Source: RGIG9608 sp045612365 (GTDB lineage: Bacteria > Bacteroidota > Bacteroidia > Bacteroidales > Paludibacteraceae). Taken from it: 64,000 nt of DNA. The DNA lies in contig JAZKYY010000016.1 in NCBI GenBank assembly GCA_045612365.1, forward strand, positions 170,659 through 234,658. The letters are read 5' to 3'. Below, in pieces: positions 1 to 8,879 of this stretch (position 1 is the stretch's first letter; every line of letters begins with the position of its first letter). The translations under genes were made by a program, and so were the position numbers. Below the pieces are notes generated by a model. It saw nothing but the letters and a program-made list of their open reading frames with translations. It was not told the origin of the DNA and ran no database searches.

Positions 1-1
1 C

Positions 2-472
2 TGCGAAATGATTCCTGCAGAAAACGTGGGAGTAAAACATGCAAAATGGGACAAGGAAGCTGGATATAAAGTAAGTCGCGATTGTTACAATAGCTATTTT
101 TATGCTGTAGAAGACACATCCTTGAACGTGATAGACAGATTTAAATTGCACGGGAAAAAATATATAGAACATTTGACAGGTGGTTCTGCTTTGCATTGTA
201 ATTTGGAAGAACATTTGAGCAAGGAGCAATACAAACAATTGATGAAAGTGGCTGCGCTTGAAGGATGTAATTATTTTACTTTCAACATTCCTAATACAAT
301 TTGCAATGATTGTGGACATATTGACAAACGTTATTTACAAGAGTGTCCTCACTGCAAAAGCAAGAATATCGATTATCTAACTCGTATTATTGGATACATG
401 AAGCGTATTAGCAGTTTTTCTGCTCCTCGTCAAAAAGAAGCTGCAAGACGTTACTATGCTAAACTTGCTTAA
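2..472 (+). CDS. nrdD: Anaerobic ribonucleoside-triphosphate reductase, C-terminal part (cut by window edge)
   Basis: This is the C-terminal end of the glycyl-radical enzyme that reduces ribonucleotides to deoxyribonucleotides under anaerobiosis. The frame is open to the window edge (Cys-Glu precede the first visible Met), so the gene starts upstream and is not truncated. Counting from the Met at base 8, a zinc site is formed by C99-x2-C102 and C113-x2-C116. The glycyl-radical motif RIIGY follows, with the radical glycine at about residue 129, close to the C-terminus as expected. The activase gene nrdG follows after 5 bases, the usual operon. Confidence is high. Confidence 0.95.
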   Translation, partial: CEMIPAENVGVKHAKWDKEAGYKVSRDCYNSYFYAVEDTSLNVIDRFKLHGKKYIEHLTGGSALHCNLEEHLSKEQYKQLMKVAALEGCNYFTFNIPNTICNDCGHIDKRYLQECPHCKSKNIDYLTRIIGYMKRISSFSAPRQKEAARRYYAKLA

Positions 473-477
473 ACAAA

Positions 478-963
478 ATGGACAATTATCAACTGAAATA
501 TACTGATTACGACGTTGTTTTTCAGGAAATTCCAAATGAGGTAACTTTGGCTATTAATCTTTCACGATGTCCAAATCATTGCGAAGGATGTCACAGTGCT
601 TATTTGATGGATGATGTAGGGGAATATCTTACAATAGATATGATAGACTCTCTATGTGAAAAATATGGATCTGCAGTTACCTGTATTTGTTTTATGGGAG
701 GTGATATTGCACCTTTTCAAGTTGCAAATTTGGCTCAGTATATTTTAGAGAAAAAACAATTGAAGACTGCATGGTATTCAGGAAAAAAAGAATTGCCTAA
801 AGACTTTCCTTTGGATTATTTTAATTTTGTAAAAATTGGTCCTTATATACCAAAATATGGGCCTCTTAATTCTCCAACTACAAACCAGCGATTGTATAAA
901 ATAGAGCAAGGAGAAATGATAGATATCACCTCTTTGTTCTGGAAAAAATCAATAGCTGTTTGA
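478..963 (+). CDS. nrdG: Anaerobic ribonucleotide reductase activating protein (radical SAM)
   Basis: This 161-residue radical-SAM activase generates the glycyl radical on NrdD using S-adenosylmethionine and a [4Fe-4S] cluster. The cluster motif C31-x3-C35-x2-C38 is plain, and a MGGD motif follows near residue 74. The length is normal for small NrdG proteins. It lies 5 bases behind nrdD, so the two are probably co-transcribed. NrdD and NrdG together imply that DNA precursors are made without oxygen. Confidence 0.95.
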   Translation: MDNYQLKYTDYDVVFQEIPNEVTLAINLSRCPNHCEGCHSAYLMDDVGEYLTIDMIDSLCEKYGSAVTCICFMGGDIAPFQVANLAQYILEKKQLKTAWYSGKKELPKDFPLDYFNFVKIGPYIPKYGPLNSPTTNQRLYKIEQGEMIDITSLFWKKSIAV

Positions 964-1002
964 TTAAAAAACAAAAAGTTTCCTGAGTTCAATAAAAAAA
1001 TA

Positions 1003-1010
1003 TAACTTTG
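1003..1010 (+). promoter_or_regulatory. -7 box TAACTTTG, promoter of fba
   Basis: TAACTTTG matches the Bacteroidota -7 consensus TAnnTTTG and lies 34 bases before the fba start. A TTTCCTG stretch about 20 bases upstream may be a weak -33 element. No Shine-Dalgarno sequence precedes fba. Confidence 0.7.
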
Positions 1011-1044
1011 CGACAGATTTTTTAATATTTATAAGATAAACAAT

Positions 1045-2040
1045 ATGGTAAATTACAAAGAATTAGGTTTGGTAAACACTAAAGAAATGTTTGCCGGTGC
1101 TATCAAAGGTGGTTATGCAATCCCTGCATTCAACTTCAACAACATGGAACAAATGCAAGCTATCATCACTGCTTGTGCTGAACAAAAATCTCCTGTTATC
1201 CTTCAAGTATCTTCTGGTGCGCGTAAATACGCTAACCAAACTTTACTTCGCTACATGGCTCAAGGTGCAGTAGAATTTGCTAAAGAACTAGGTTGGGAAA
1301 AACCACAAATCGCTCTTCACTTAGACCACGGTAACTCATTCGAGTTATGCAAAAGTTGTGTAGACATGGGCTTCTCTTCTGTTATGATCGATGGTTCTCA
1401 CCTTCCATACGAAGAAAACGTAGCTCTTACAAAACAAGTTGTAGAATATGCTCACCAATTTGGTGTAACTGTAGAAGGTGAACTTGGTGTATTAGCTGGT
1501 GTAGAAGACGACGTAGTAGCTGAACACAGCAACTATACTCAACCAGAAGAAGTTATCGACTTCGTAACACGCACAGGTTGTGACTCTCTAGCTATCTCTA
1601 TAGGTACTTCTCACGGTGCTAACAAATTTACTCCAGACCAATGTACTCGTGACGAAAACGGTATCTTAATCCCACCTCCATTACGTTTCGACATCCTTAA
1701 AGAAATTGAAGAAAAACTTCCTGGATTCCCAATCGTACTTCACGGTTCTTCTTCAGTTCCACAAGAATACGTTAAAATCATCAACGAAAACGGTGGTAAA
1801 TTAAAAGACGCAGTAGGTATTCCAGAAGAACAACTTCGTAAAGCTGCTGCTTCTGCAGTTTGCAAAATCAACATCGACTCTGACGGTCGTTTAGCTATGA
1901 CTGCTGCTGTACGTCAATTCTTCAACACAGACCCAGACAAATTCGACCCACGTCAATATCTAGGACCTGCTCGTGAAGAACTTAAAAAACTTTATACTCA
2001 TAAAGTTGTTAATGTATTAGGTTCTGCTGGTAAAGCATAA
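1045..2040 (+). CDS. fba: Class II fructose-bisphosphate aldolase
   Basis: This zinc-dependent aldolase (331 aa) splits fructose-1,6-bisphosphate into the two triose phosphates in glycolysis and catalyses the reverse in gluconeogenesis. LDHG at residues 93-96 carries the catalytic Asp and a zinc-binding His. It is followed by the GELGVLAGVED segment and the NIDSDGR phosphate-binding segment near the C-terminus. The length and motifs fit class IIB. Codon use is strikingly biased to C-ending codons (AAC, TTC, GAC, CAC), unlike its neighbours, which is typical of a very highly expressed gene. It has its own promoter and terminator, so it is probably monocistronic. Confidence 0.96.
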   Translation: MVNYKELGLVNTKEMFAGAIKGGYAIPAFNFNNMEQMQAIITACAEQKSPVILQVSSGARKYANQTLLRYMAQGAVEFAKELGWEKPQIALHLDHGNSFELCKSCVDMGFSSVMIDGSHLPYEENVALTKQVVEYAHQFGVTVEGELGVLAGVEDDVVAEHSNYTQPEEVIDFVTRTGCDSLAISIGTSHGANKFTPDQCTRDENGILIPPPLRFDILKEIEEKLPGFPIVLHGSSSVPQEYVKIINENGGKLKDAVGIPEEQLRKAAASAVCKINIDSDGRLAMTAAVRQFFNTDPDKFDPRQYLGPAREELKKLYTHKVVNVLGSAGKA

Positions 2041-2062
2041 TTGATTTGCTTATCATAAAAAT

Positions 2063-2098
2063 AAAAAGGTTCTCCGTAGAGAACCTTTTTGTTTTTTT
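2063..2098. terminator. Bidirectional intrinsic terminator between fba and the convergent kinase gene
   Basis: A 12-bp stem (AAAAAGGTTCTC paired with GAGAACCTTTTT) with a CGTA loop is followed by a run of T. The 5' A-run also makes it work on the minus strand. The stop codon of the convergent gene lies inside the T tract. Confidence 0.9.
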
Positions 2099-3233
2099 AT
2101 TGCCTTCTAATTTTTATTTGAAAAGCATATTCAATAGGTGTTTCGCTAATAAGGATTAAATAACCTCCTCCTCCTGCTCCAGTTATTTTCCATCCTTTTG
2201 CTTCGGATTTATATTTCTCTATTGTTTCAAGAACATCTTTAGGAGCCATATTAGGAAAGAGTCGTAGTTGTGCTTCAAAACTTTCGGTCGTAAATCTACC
2301 CCAATCATCTATATTTTTTTCCAAAATAGCATTCCAACATTTTTTTGAAGCATTGCTCAGTAATTTTACATTTTCCTTATTTATTTGTGTATTTTCTTCA
2401 ACATTGTAACTATCCTTTCTTGGATAAAGAGGAATAATCCAAATGCGCTTTTCTATCCAATCCATTAAGTCGTTATCGGTTTCACTTTTAATTTCTTTTG
2501 GCCAAAAATCATTATCATATTCCAAATAATTCATTCCCGGAAGCACGATCCCAATTGAATCTTGAGAACCGCTAACATACTTTGTTCCAGGAGGATTTTC
2601 AAAACAGAAAAGCATTTTTGCCAATTTCTCTTTATCACCACTAGGAATGTCTGTTTGCCATAATTCAACAGCTTTTTTTCTTGAACTAGAAGCCATTCCA
2701 CTTCGATCATTAAATTCGATTGTTGGTTCTATGCACAATGTAATCACTGGTCCACTTTCAAGTTTGTTGATATAAACTTGATCCAACCAACCTCCAGCTA
2801 AATCAATGCGATAAGGTATTTGACATTCTTTTCGTAGGGCTGTAGTGGAACGAGTTGGCAAATTTCCATGAGGAACTCTTTTGCTTACCACATATTTAAT
2901 ACCATGATTTCGACAAAACTCTTCTTTTGCCGGTGTATGTCCATCAGTATTAACAAAAAATATATCTGGTTTTAATTTTTTTACTTCTTCAACAAAATCA
3001 AGTAATCCACTACCTTTGTTTATCCATGCATCTTTTACTGCTTTCAAAGACTTTACCATATAAAGACGCTCTTCTTCTGTATTAATCGTTTTCCGAGATT
3101 TTAGTTGATAAATCGTTGAATCCGAGCCAATTCCAACATATAAATCACCCAATTGGGCCGCTTCTTCAAAAAAAGCAACGTGACCACTATGTAGCATATC
3201 GTAGCAACCACTTACAAACACTTTTTTTCTCAT
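2097..3233 (-). CDS. Bifunctional HxGH nucleotidyltransferase / GHMP-kinase fusion
   Basis: The 378-residue protein joins two domains. Residues 1-135 are a cytidylyltransferase-like fold with the H15-x2-H18 motif in GCYDMLHSGH and a RSTTALR motif at 128-134 that resembles ISSTxxR. Residues 139-378 resemble GHMP sugar kinases: YRIDLAGGW (141-149), a poor glycine-poor version of the phosphate loop (SGMASSS, 178-184) and TGAGGGG (351-357). The pairing suggests activation of a sugar through a phosphate and then a nucleotide, as Fkp does for fucose, but the nucleotidyltransferase here is the HxGH type and lies N-terminal. The substrate cannot be told. Its own -7 box is at 3279-3286. Confidence 0.75.
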   Translation of the reverse strand: MRKKVFVSGCYDMLHSGHVAFFEEAAQLGDLYVGIGSDSTIYQLKSRKTINTEEERLYMVKSLKAVKDAWINKGSGLLDFVEEVKKLKPDIFFVNTDGHTPAKEEFCRNHGIKYVVSKRVPHGNLPTRSTTALRKECQIPYRIDLAGGWLDQVYINKLESGPVITLCIEPTIEFNDRSGMASSSRKKAVELWQTDIPSGDKEKLAKMLFCFENPPGTKYVSGSQDSIGIVLPGMNYLEYDNDFWPKEIKSETDNDLMDWIEKRIWIIPLYPRKDSYNVEENTQINKENVKLLSNASKKCWNAILEKNIDDWGRFTTESFEAQLRLFPNMAPKDVLETIEKYKSEAKGWKITGAGGGGYLILISETPIEYAFQIKIRRQ

Positions 3234-3278
3234 AAATCTAAATTATTTTGAAAAATAAACTCCATAATCTTAACATCA

Positions 3279-3286
3279 CAAAAGTA
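3279..3286 (-). promoter_or_regulatory. -7 box TACTTTTG (minus strand) for the nucleotidyltransferase-kinase gene
   Basis: The minus strand reads TACTTTTG, a match to TAnnTTTG, 46 bases before the start codon. It is divergent from the glnN promoter in the same 188-base gap. Confidence 0.6.
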
Positions 3287-3350
3287 CAATATTTAGTCTA
3301 AAGAATCAAAAAGAGTTTATTATTAAAAAAACGTACTTAGAAGAGATTCT

Positions 3351-3384
3351 TTTGATTTTCTGTTGTAACTTTTCATTATTTTTG
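3351..3384 (+). promoter_or_regulatory. glnN promoter (TTTG at 3351, TATTTTTG at 3377)
   Basis: TTTG at 3351-3354 and TATTTTTG at 3377-3384 are 22 bases apart, which fits the Bacteroidota -33/-7 arrangement. The start codon follows 37 bases later. Confidence 0.7.
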
Positions 3385-3421
3385 CAATTAATAAACTTAA
3401 ATTTTTCTAAAAAGAAAATCA

Positions 3422-5620
3422 ATGTCAACATTAAGATTTAGAGCTGTCGAAGAAGCATTCAAGAAAAAAGCAATAAAAGTTACTCCTCCAGCTGAGTGTA
3501 CATCGACATATTACGGAAAGTATGTATTCAATGAGGCAGCAATGAAAAAATATTTGTCTACTGAGATTCTAGAAATATTACAGAATTCAGTAGAACAAGG
3601 CGAAACACTTGATCGTTCTATTGCTGATGAAGTGGCTTCTGCTATGAAGAAATGGGCTATGGAATTGGGTGCGACACATTATTCTCATTGGTTTCAACCA
3701 TTAACAGGCGGCACAGCGGAAAAACATGATTCTTTTATTGAATACAAAGATGAAATAGGAGGAGATGTTATAGAAAAGTTTACAGGAAAACTCCTTGTTC
3801 AAGCAGAACCTGATGCTTCTTCTTTTCCGAATGGAGGAATCAGAAGTACTTTTGAAGCACGTGGTTATACGGCTTGGGATCCATCTTCTCCTGCTTTTGT
3901 AATTGATGATACACTTTGCATCCCTACAATTTTTATATCATACACTGGAGATGCTTTAGATTACAAAGCTCCTTTACTTAAATCTATTGCTGCAATAAAT
4001 AAAGCAGCTACCGATGTTTGCGCTGCTTATTTTGACTCAAATGTAAAAAACGTAAAGACTTATTTGGGGTGGGAACAAGAGTATTTTCTTGTTGATGAGG
4101 GTTTGTTTGCTACTCGTCCAGACTTGCTGATGACAGGCAGAACTCTTCTTGGACACGAATCACCTAAAAATCAGCAGTTAGAAGACCATTATTTTGGTTC
4201 TATTCCCCAAAGAGTTGTTGCTTTTATGCGAGAATTGGAATTTGAGGTTTATAAATATGGAATTCCTTTGAAGACTAGACATAACGAAGTTGCTCCAAAC
4301 CAATTTGAGTTGGCTCCGATATTCAACGAAGCAAATCTTTCTGTGGATCAGAATTTATTAGTTATGTCATTGATGAAGCGTATTGCTCGTCGTCATGGAT
4401 TTCGTGTTCTGCTTCACGAAAAACCTTTTGATGGCGTAAATGGTTCAGGAAAACACTGTAATTGGTCGTTAGGAACAAACACCGGTGTGGGACTTTTTAC
4501 TCCAGGGAAAACACCAGCAGAGAATCTTCAGTTTATTACATTTATTGTCAATGCGTTAATGGCTGTAGCAAACAATGATTCGTTGCTTAAAGCAAGTATT
4601 TCTTCTGCTACAAATGCACATCGATTGGGTGCAAATGAAGCTCCTCCTGCTATTATTTCTGCTTTTCTTGGCACTCAAATATCGTACATCCTTAACAAAC
4701 TCGAAAAAAGTACTAGTGAGGAAGCAATTGTATTAGATAATAGTAAAACTCCTAGTCTTCGAATAGCTCATATTCCTGAAGTTCTGATTGACAATACGGA
4801 TAGAAATAGAACTTCTCCTTTTGCTTTTACGGGAAATCGATTTGAGTTTCGTGCTCTTGGTTCTTCAGCAAACTGCTCCTCGGCAATGATTGTGTTGAAC
4901 AGCATTATGGCAATGCAACTTATTGAGTTTAAAAAAGAAGTGGATACTAAAATCGAGAACGGTGAAACTAAAGAGAAGGCAATTTTTGAAGTATTGAAAA
5001 AATACATCAAAAAATCTAAGAAAATTTGTTTTGATGGAAATGGTTACAGTAAAGAGTGGGAAAATGAAGCCCAATCAAGAGGCTTAAACTGTGAAAAAAG
5101 TGTTCCTAAAATATTTCAAGCGTATAAAGATAAAAAAACGATAGAAATGTTTGAACAACTGGGAGTTATGACAGCTCGAGAACTTCATGCTCGCACTGAA
5201 GTTGAGTGGAATACTTATACCAAAAAAGTACAAATAGAATCTCGCGTTTTAGGAGATTTGGTAATGAACCATATTATTCCAGTTGCAATGAGATATCAAG
5301 CGCTTTTGGTTGATAATGTTTATAAGTTAACACAAACTTTTACAAAAGAAAAGGCAGAAGAATTGGGTAAGGATAGCATTAATTTAATTGAAAAAATAGC
5401 TTTGCATATTGCTACTATAAAAAATGAGGTTGATGCGATGACTAAAGCTCGTAAAGAAGCTAATGTTTTGATAAATGAAGCTGATAAAGCAATAGCTTAT
5501 CACGATACTGTATTGCCTTATTTTGATAAAATACGTCGTGCAACGGATTCGCTAGAACTTATTGTTGATAACGAAATGTGGACTTTGCCAAAATATAGAG
5601 AATTATTATTTATCCGATAA
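3422..5620 (+). CDS. glnN: Glutamine synthetase type III
   Basis: This is an ATP-dependent glutamate-ammonia ligase of the large GSIII class: 732 residues against about 450 for type I. Family motifs include the HWFQP segment near residue 94, GSGKHCNWS for ATP/glutamate binding in the middle, and NRTSPFAFTGNRFEFRALGSS. The last 150 residues are charged and helical, as in GSIII. In Bacteroides this is the main ammonia-assimilating glutamine synthetase. The next gene, pssA, begins 10 bases downstream, so read-through transcription is likely. Confidence is high. Confidence 0.95.
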   Translation: MSTLRFRAVEEAFKKKAIKVTPPAECTSTYYGKYVFNEAAMKKYLSTEILEILQNSVEQGETLDRSIADEVASAMKKWAMELGATHYSHWFQPLTGGTAEKHDSFIEYKDEIGGDVIEKFTGKLLVQAEPDASSFPNGGIRSTFEARGYTAWDPSSPAFVIDDTLCIPTIFISYTGDALDYKAPLLKSIAAINKAATDVCAAYFDSNVKNVKTYLGWEQEYFLVDEGLFATRPDLLMTGRTLLGHESPKNQQLEDHYFGSIPQRVVAFMRELEFEVYKYGIPLKTRHNEVAPNQFELAPIFNEANLSVDQNLLVMSLMKRIARRHGFRVLLHEKPFDGVNGSGKHCNWSLGTNTGVGLFTPGKTPAENLQFITFIVNALMAVANNDSLLKASISSATNAHRLGANEAPPAIISAFLGTQISYILNKLEKSTSEEAIVLDNSKTPSLRIAHIPEVLIDNTDRNRTSPFAFTGNRFEFRALGSSANCSSAMIVLNSIMAMQLIEFKKEVDTKIENGETKEKAIFEVLKKYIKKSKKICFDGNGYSKEWENEAQSRGLNCEKSVPKIFQAYKDKKTIEMFEQLGVMTARELHARTEVEWNTYTKKVQIESRVLGDLVMNHIIPVAMRYQALLVDNVYKLTQTFTKEKAEELGKDSINLIEKIALHIATIKNEVDAMTKARKEANVLINEADKAIAYHDTVLPYFDKIRRATDSLELIVDNEMWTLPKYRELLFIR

Positions 5621-5630
5621 AACTTAAAAT

Positions 5631-6317
5631 ATGAATATAAAAAAACACATTCCTAACAGTATAACTTGTTGCAACTTGTTTGTTGGAGTTTTAGCGGTAT
5701 TATCTGCATACAATGGTGCTTTTTATCATGCGTTAGCATTTGTACTGCTCTCTGCGGTGTTTGATTTTTTGGACGGAATGATGGCTCGTTTGCTCAATGC
5801 ATATTCCGATTTAGGGAAAGAGTTGGATTCTTTGGCTGATATGATTAGTTTTGGTTTACTTCCAGGAATGATTGCATTCAAAATGCTACAATCAACCTTA
5901 TTGCCAGGATGGGTTGCATATTTTGGTTTTTTATTGACTATTTTTTCAGCAATAAGATTAGCTAAATTTAATATAGACGATCGTCAAACTTCGTCTTTTA
6001 TTGGTTTGGCTACTCCTGCAAATGCGCTTTTTTGGTCAGGAATAGCAATTCAATTTGAGGGACAGCAAGATTGGAATACTTATTTGTTGTTACCGCTAGT
6101 TTTTCTTTTTAGTTACTTGCTAGTGTGTGAAATTCCAATGTTCTCGTTGAAGTTGAAATCATTAGAATGGAAGAAAAATAAAATTCGTTATATCTTCTTA
6201 TTAGGATCTATATTGCTTTTGATTGTTTTTAGGTTATCCGCGATATCTATTATTATCTTGTGGTATTTATTATTATCTTTTGTAGAGGCAATCTCTTGCA
6301 AAAAAGCTAAAAAATAA
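5631..6317 (+). CDS. pssA: CDP-diacylglycerol-serine O-phosphatidyltransferase
   Basis: This integral membrane enzyme makes phosphatidylserine from CDP-diacylglycerol and serine, the route to phosphatidylethanolamine. The CDP-alcohol phosphotransferase signature is complete: D48-G49, A52-R53, G62, D66 and D70 with the correct spacing. The 228 residues contain several hydrophobic segments typical of the family. The stop codon overlaps the cstA start by one base (TAATG), implying translational coupling. Confidence 0.9.
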   Translation: MNIKKHIPNSITCCNLFVGVLAVLSAYNGAFYHALAFVLLSAVFDFLDGMMARLLNAYSDLGKELDSLADMISFGLLPGMIAFKMLQSTLLPGWVAYFGFLLTIFSAIRLAKFNIDDRQTSSFIGLATPANALFWSGIAIQFEGQQDWNTYLLLPLVFLFSYLLVCEIPMFSLKLKSLEWKKNKIRYIFLLGSILLLIVFRLSAISIIILWYLLLSFVEAISCKKAKK

Positions 6318-7741
6318 TGGTAACATTCTTAGTTTCTATACTTGTTTTGGTGCTTGGCTATGTGGTATATGGGCGTTTTGTGGAGCGAGTGTTTGGAGCA
6401 GACGCCAATAAAAAAACACCTGCTATAGCCAATGCAGATGGTGTAGACTATGTAGAATTGCCTTGGTGGCGTATTTTTCTTATTCAATTTTTGAATATCG
6501 CTGGGTTAGGTCCCATTTTTGGAGCAATAATGGGAATAATGTACGGCACTTCGGCTTTTTTGTGGATAGTATTTGGTACGTTGCTCGGAGGTGCAGTGCA
6601 CGATTATCTTTCGGGCATGATGTCCGTACGTAATAATGGTGCGAGTTTGCCTGAGTTGGTAGGAGCAGAGTTGGGTAGTGGAGTGAAACTCTTTATGCGT
6701 ATCTTCTCGGTAGTGCTAATGGTGTTGGTTGGAGCAGTTTTTGTATCGGGTCCTGCGGGATTGTTGGCAAATATGACTCCACGCATCAGCGTGATGGTTT
6801 GGATGGTGGTGATATTCATTTATTACGTATTAGCCACGTTGCTCCCAATCGACAAATTGATTGGAAAAATTTATCCGGTTTTCGGATTTGCATTGTTATT
6901 TATGGCTGTTGGCATTTTTGTAATGTTACTTGTAAATCATTCGCAAATACCTGAAATTACCGAAGGTTTGCAAAATCAGCATCCTGCCAAGTTGCCCATT
7001 TTTCCTATGATGTTTGTGTCGATTGCTTGCGGTGCAATATCTGGATTTCATGCTACGCAATCGCCATTGATGGCACGTTGCTTGCGTAACGAAATACACG
7101 GCCGTCGGTGTTTTTACGGTGCCATGGTGGCCGAAGGATTGGTTGCACTTGTTTGGGCGGCAGCGGCAGCATCGTTTTTCGGCTCTATTGGTAGTTTGCA
7201 AACATTTGTAGCCACGTTGCCTGCTACAGCGAATAAGGCATCGGAAGTTGTCAATTTAATATCTAATACCTGGTTGGGAACTTTTGGCGGATTTTTGGCT
7301 TTGTTAGGTGTTATTGCAGCACCTATTACATCGGGCGACACGGCATTGCGTTCGGCACGTTTGATTGTAGCCGATTTCTTAAAAATAGACCAAAAACCTA
7401 TAAAAAAACGTTTGTTGATATCGATTCCAATATTTGCCTTGACTTTTATTATTCTAACCATAGATTTTGATATATTGTGGCGTTATTTTGCGTGGTGCAA
7501 TCAAACACTTTCGGTGTTTACACTTTGGGCAATAACCGTTTATTTAGCAAAACGAAACCGATTATATATCATAACACTTTTGCCTGCAATGTTTATGACT
7601 TGCGTAAGTGTGAGTTATATTCTTATTGCAAGCGAAGGATTTGGATTGCCTTATGGGTATGGGTTGGTTGCAAGTTTTGTGGTAACAATAGGTTTTCTTT
7701 TGATGTTTTGCATTTGGCAAATAAAACGTGTAAAAGTTTGA
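6317..7741 (+). CDS. cstA: Carbon starvation protein CstA family transporter
   Basis: This 474-residue polytopic membrane protein belongs to the CstA family, whose characterised members import peptides or pyruvate during carbon limitation. The N-terminal LGYVVYGRFVERVFGAD and the stretch with GGAVHDYLSGMMSVR are typical of the family. It is shorter than E. coli CstA (about 700 residues), lacking the extended C-terminal part, like other Bacteroidota members. It is coupled to pssA by a one-base overlap, and nspC starts 3 bases after it. Confidence 0.85.
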   Translation: MVTFLVSILVLVLGYVVYGRFVERVFGADANKKTPAIANADGVDYVELPWWRIFLIQFLNIAGLGPIFGAIMGIMYGTSAFLWIVFGTLLGGAVHDYLSGMMSVRNNGASLPELVGAELGSGVKLFMRIFSVVLMVLVGAVFVSGPAGLLANMTPRISVMVWMVVIFIYYVLATLLPIDKLIGKIYPVFGFALLFMAVGIFVMLLVNHSQIPEITEGLQNQHPAKLPIFPMMFVSIACGAISGFHATQSPLMARCLRNEIHGRRCFYGAMVAEGLVALVWAAAAASFFGSIGSLQTFVATLPATANKASEVVNLISNTWLGTFGGFLALLGVIAAPITSGDTALRSARLIVADFLKIDQKPIKKRLLISIPIFALTFIILTIDFDILWRYFAWCNQTLSVFTLWAITVYLAKRNRLYIITLLPAMFMTCVSVSYILIASEGFGLPYGYGLVASFVVTIGFLLMFCIWQIKRVKV

Positions 7742-7744
7742 TAT

Positions 7745-8878
7745 ATGATTGATTACAATAAAATACCTTCACCTTGCTACGTTGTCGATGAGGAATCCTT
7801 ACGTAACAATCTTGCATTAATACGTTCGGTAAAAGAGCGTGCCGGAGTCGAAATAATTCTAGCATTCAAAGCATTTGCCTTGTGGAAATTATTCCCAATA
7901 GTGAGAGAATATATTCCGTATTCTACTGCAAGTTCGCTCTCCGAAGCTAGTTTGGCATACGAAGAAATGGGCAACAAGGCACATACTTATTCGCCTGCAT
8001 ATACAGATGTAGAATTTGATGCAATAGCCGATTGTAGTTCGCATATTACGTTTAATTCTTTGACGCAATATGCTCGATTTGCTGAGCGTGCCAAAGAACG
8101 TGGTATTTCATGTGGATTGCGAATCAATCCCGAATTTTCGGATGTAGAAACGGATCTTTATAATCCATGTGCACCGGGTTCGCGTCTTGGTGTTGTTTTA
8201 GATAATTTTGGCGAAAATCTTCCTTTTGGAATTGAAGGACTGCATTTTCATACGCTTTGCGAATCGTCGTCGTATGACTTGGAGCGTACTTTAAATGTGG
8301 TTGAAGAGCGATTTGGAAAATTTTTCACGCAAATAAAATGGCTCAATATGGGTGGCGGACATCTAATGACTCGTGAAGGTTACGATGTGGAGCATTTGAT
8401 AAGTGTTTTGAAAAATTTCAAAGCAAAATATCCAAACTTGCAACTTATTTTGGAGCCGGGTAGTGCATTTGCTTGGAGAACAGGTGTTTTAGTTTCGGAT
8501 GTTGTAGATATTGTTGAAAATAAAGGTATTAAAACAGCAATTCTAAATGTATCGTTTGCTTGCCACATGCCCGATTGTTTGGAGATGCCTTACAAACCTG
8601 CAATCGTTGGAGCAACGGAAGAAACCGAAGGTTTGCCTACTTATCGAATGGGAGGAAATAGCTGTCTTTCGGGCGATTTTTATGGCAATTGGTCTTTTGA
8701 AAAACCGCTGAAGGTAGGCGATAAAATTGTGTTTGAAGATATGATTCATTACACAACCGTAAAAACAACAATGTTCAATGGTGTAACTCACCCTTCTATT
8801 GGACTTTGGACTTGTAAAAATGAGTTTCAATTGTTACGAAAATATGATTATTTAGATTACAAAAACCGAATGGATTGA
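7745..8878 (+). CDS. nspC: Carboxynorspermidine/carboxyspermidine decarboxylase
   Basis: This fold-type III PLP decarboxylase (377 aa) makes spermidine or norspermidine from the carboxylated precursor. The PLP lysine is K42 in AFKAFA. Later motifs are HFHTLCES, MGGGH, EPGSA (phosphate binding) and CHMPDCLEMPYKP with the catalytic Cys-x-Asp type segment; GGNSCLSGD is diagnostic for NspC. The partner carboxy(nor)spermidine dehydrogenase is not in this window. proA starts one base after the stop, so the genes are probably in one operon. Confidence 0.9.
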   Translation: MIDYNKIPSPCYVVDEESLRNNLALIRSVKERAGVEIILAFKAFALWKLFPIVREYIPYSTASSLSEASLAYEEMGNKAHTYSPAYTDVEFDAIADCSSHITFNSLTQYARFAERAKERGISCGLRINPEFSDVETDLYNPCAPGSRLGVVLDNFGENLPFGIEGLHFHTLCESSSYDLERTLNVVEERFGKFFTQIKWLNMGGGHLMTREGYDVEHLISVLKNFKAKYPNLQLILEPGSAFAWRTGVLVSDVVDIVENKGIKTAILNVSFACHMPDCLEMPYKPAIVGATEETEGLPTYRMGGNSCLSGDFYGNWSFEKPLKVGDKIVFEDMIHYTTVKTTMFNGVTHPSIGLWTCKNEFQLLRKYDYLDYKNRMD

Positions 8879-8879
8879 T

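Noticed and set aside
2..472. NrdD fragment as a pseudogene
   Set aside because: The frame continues to the window edge and all C-terminal motifs are intact; it is only cut by the window.
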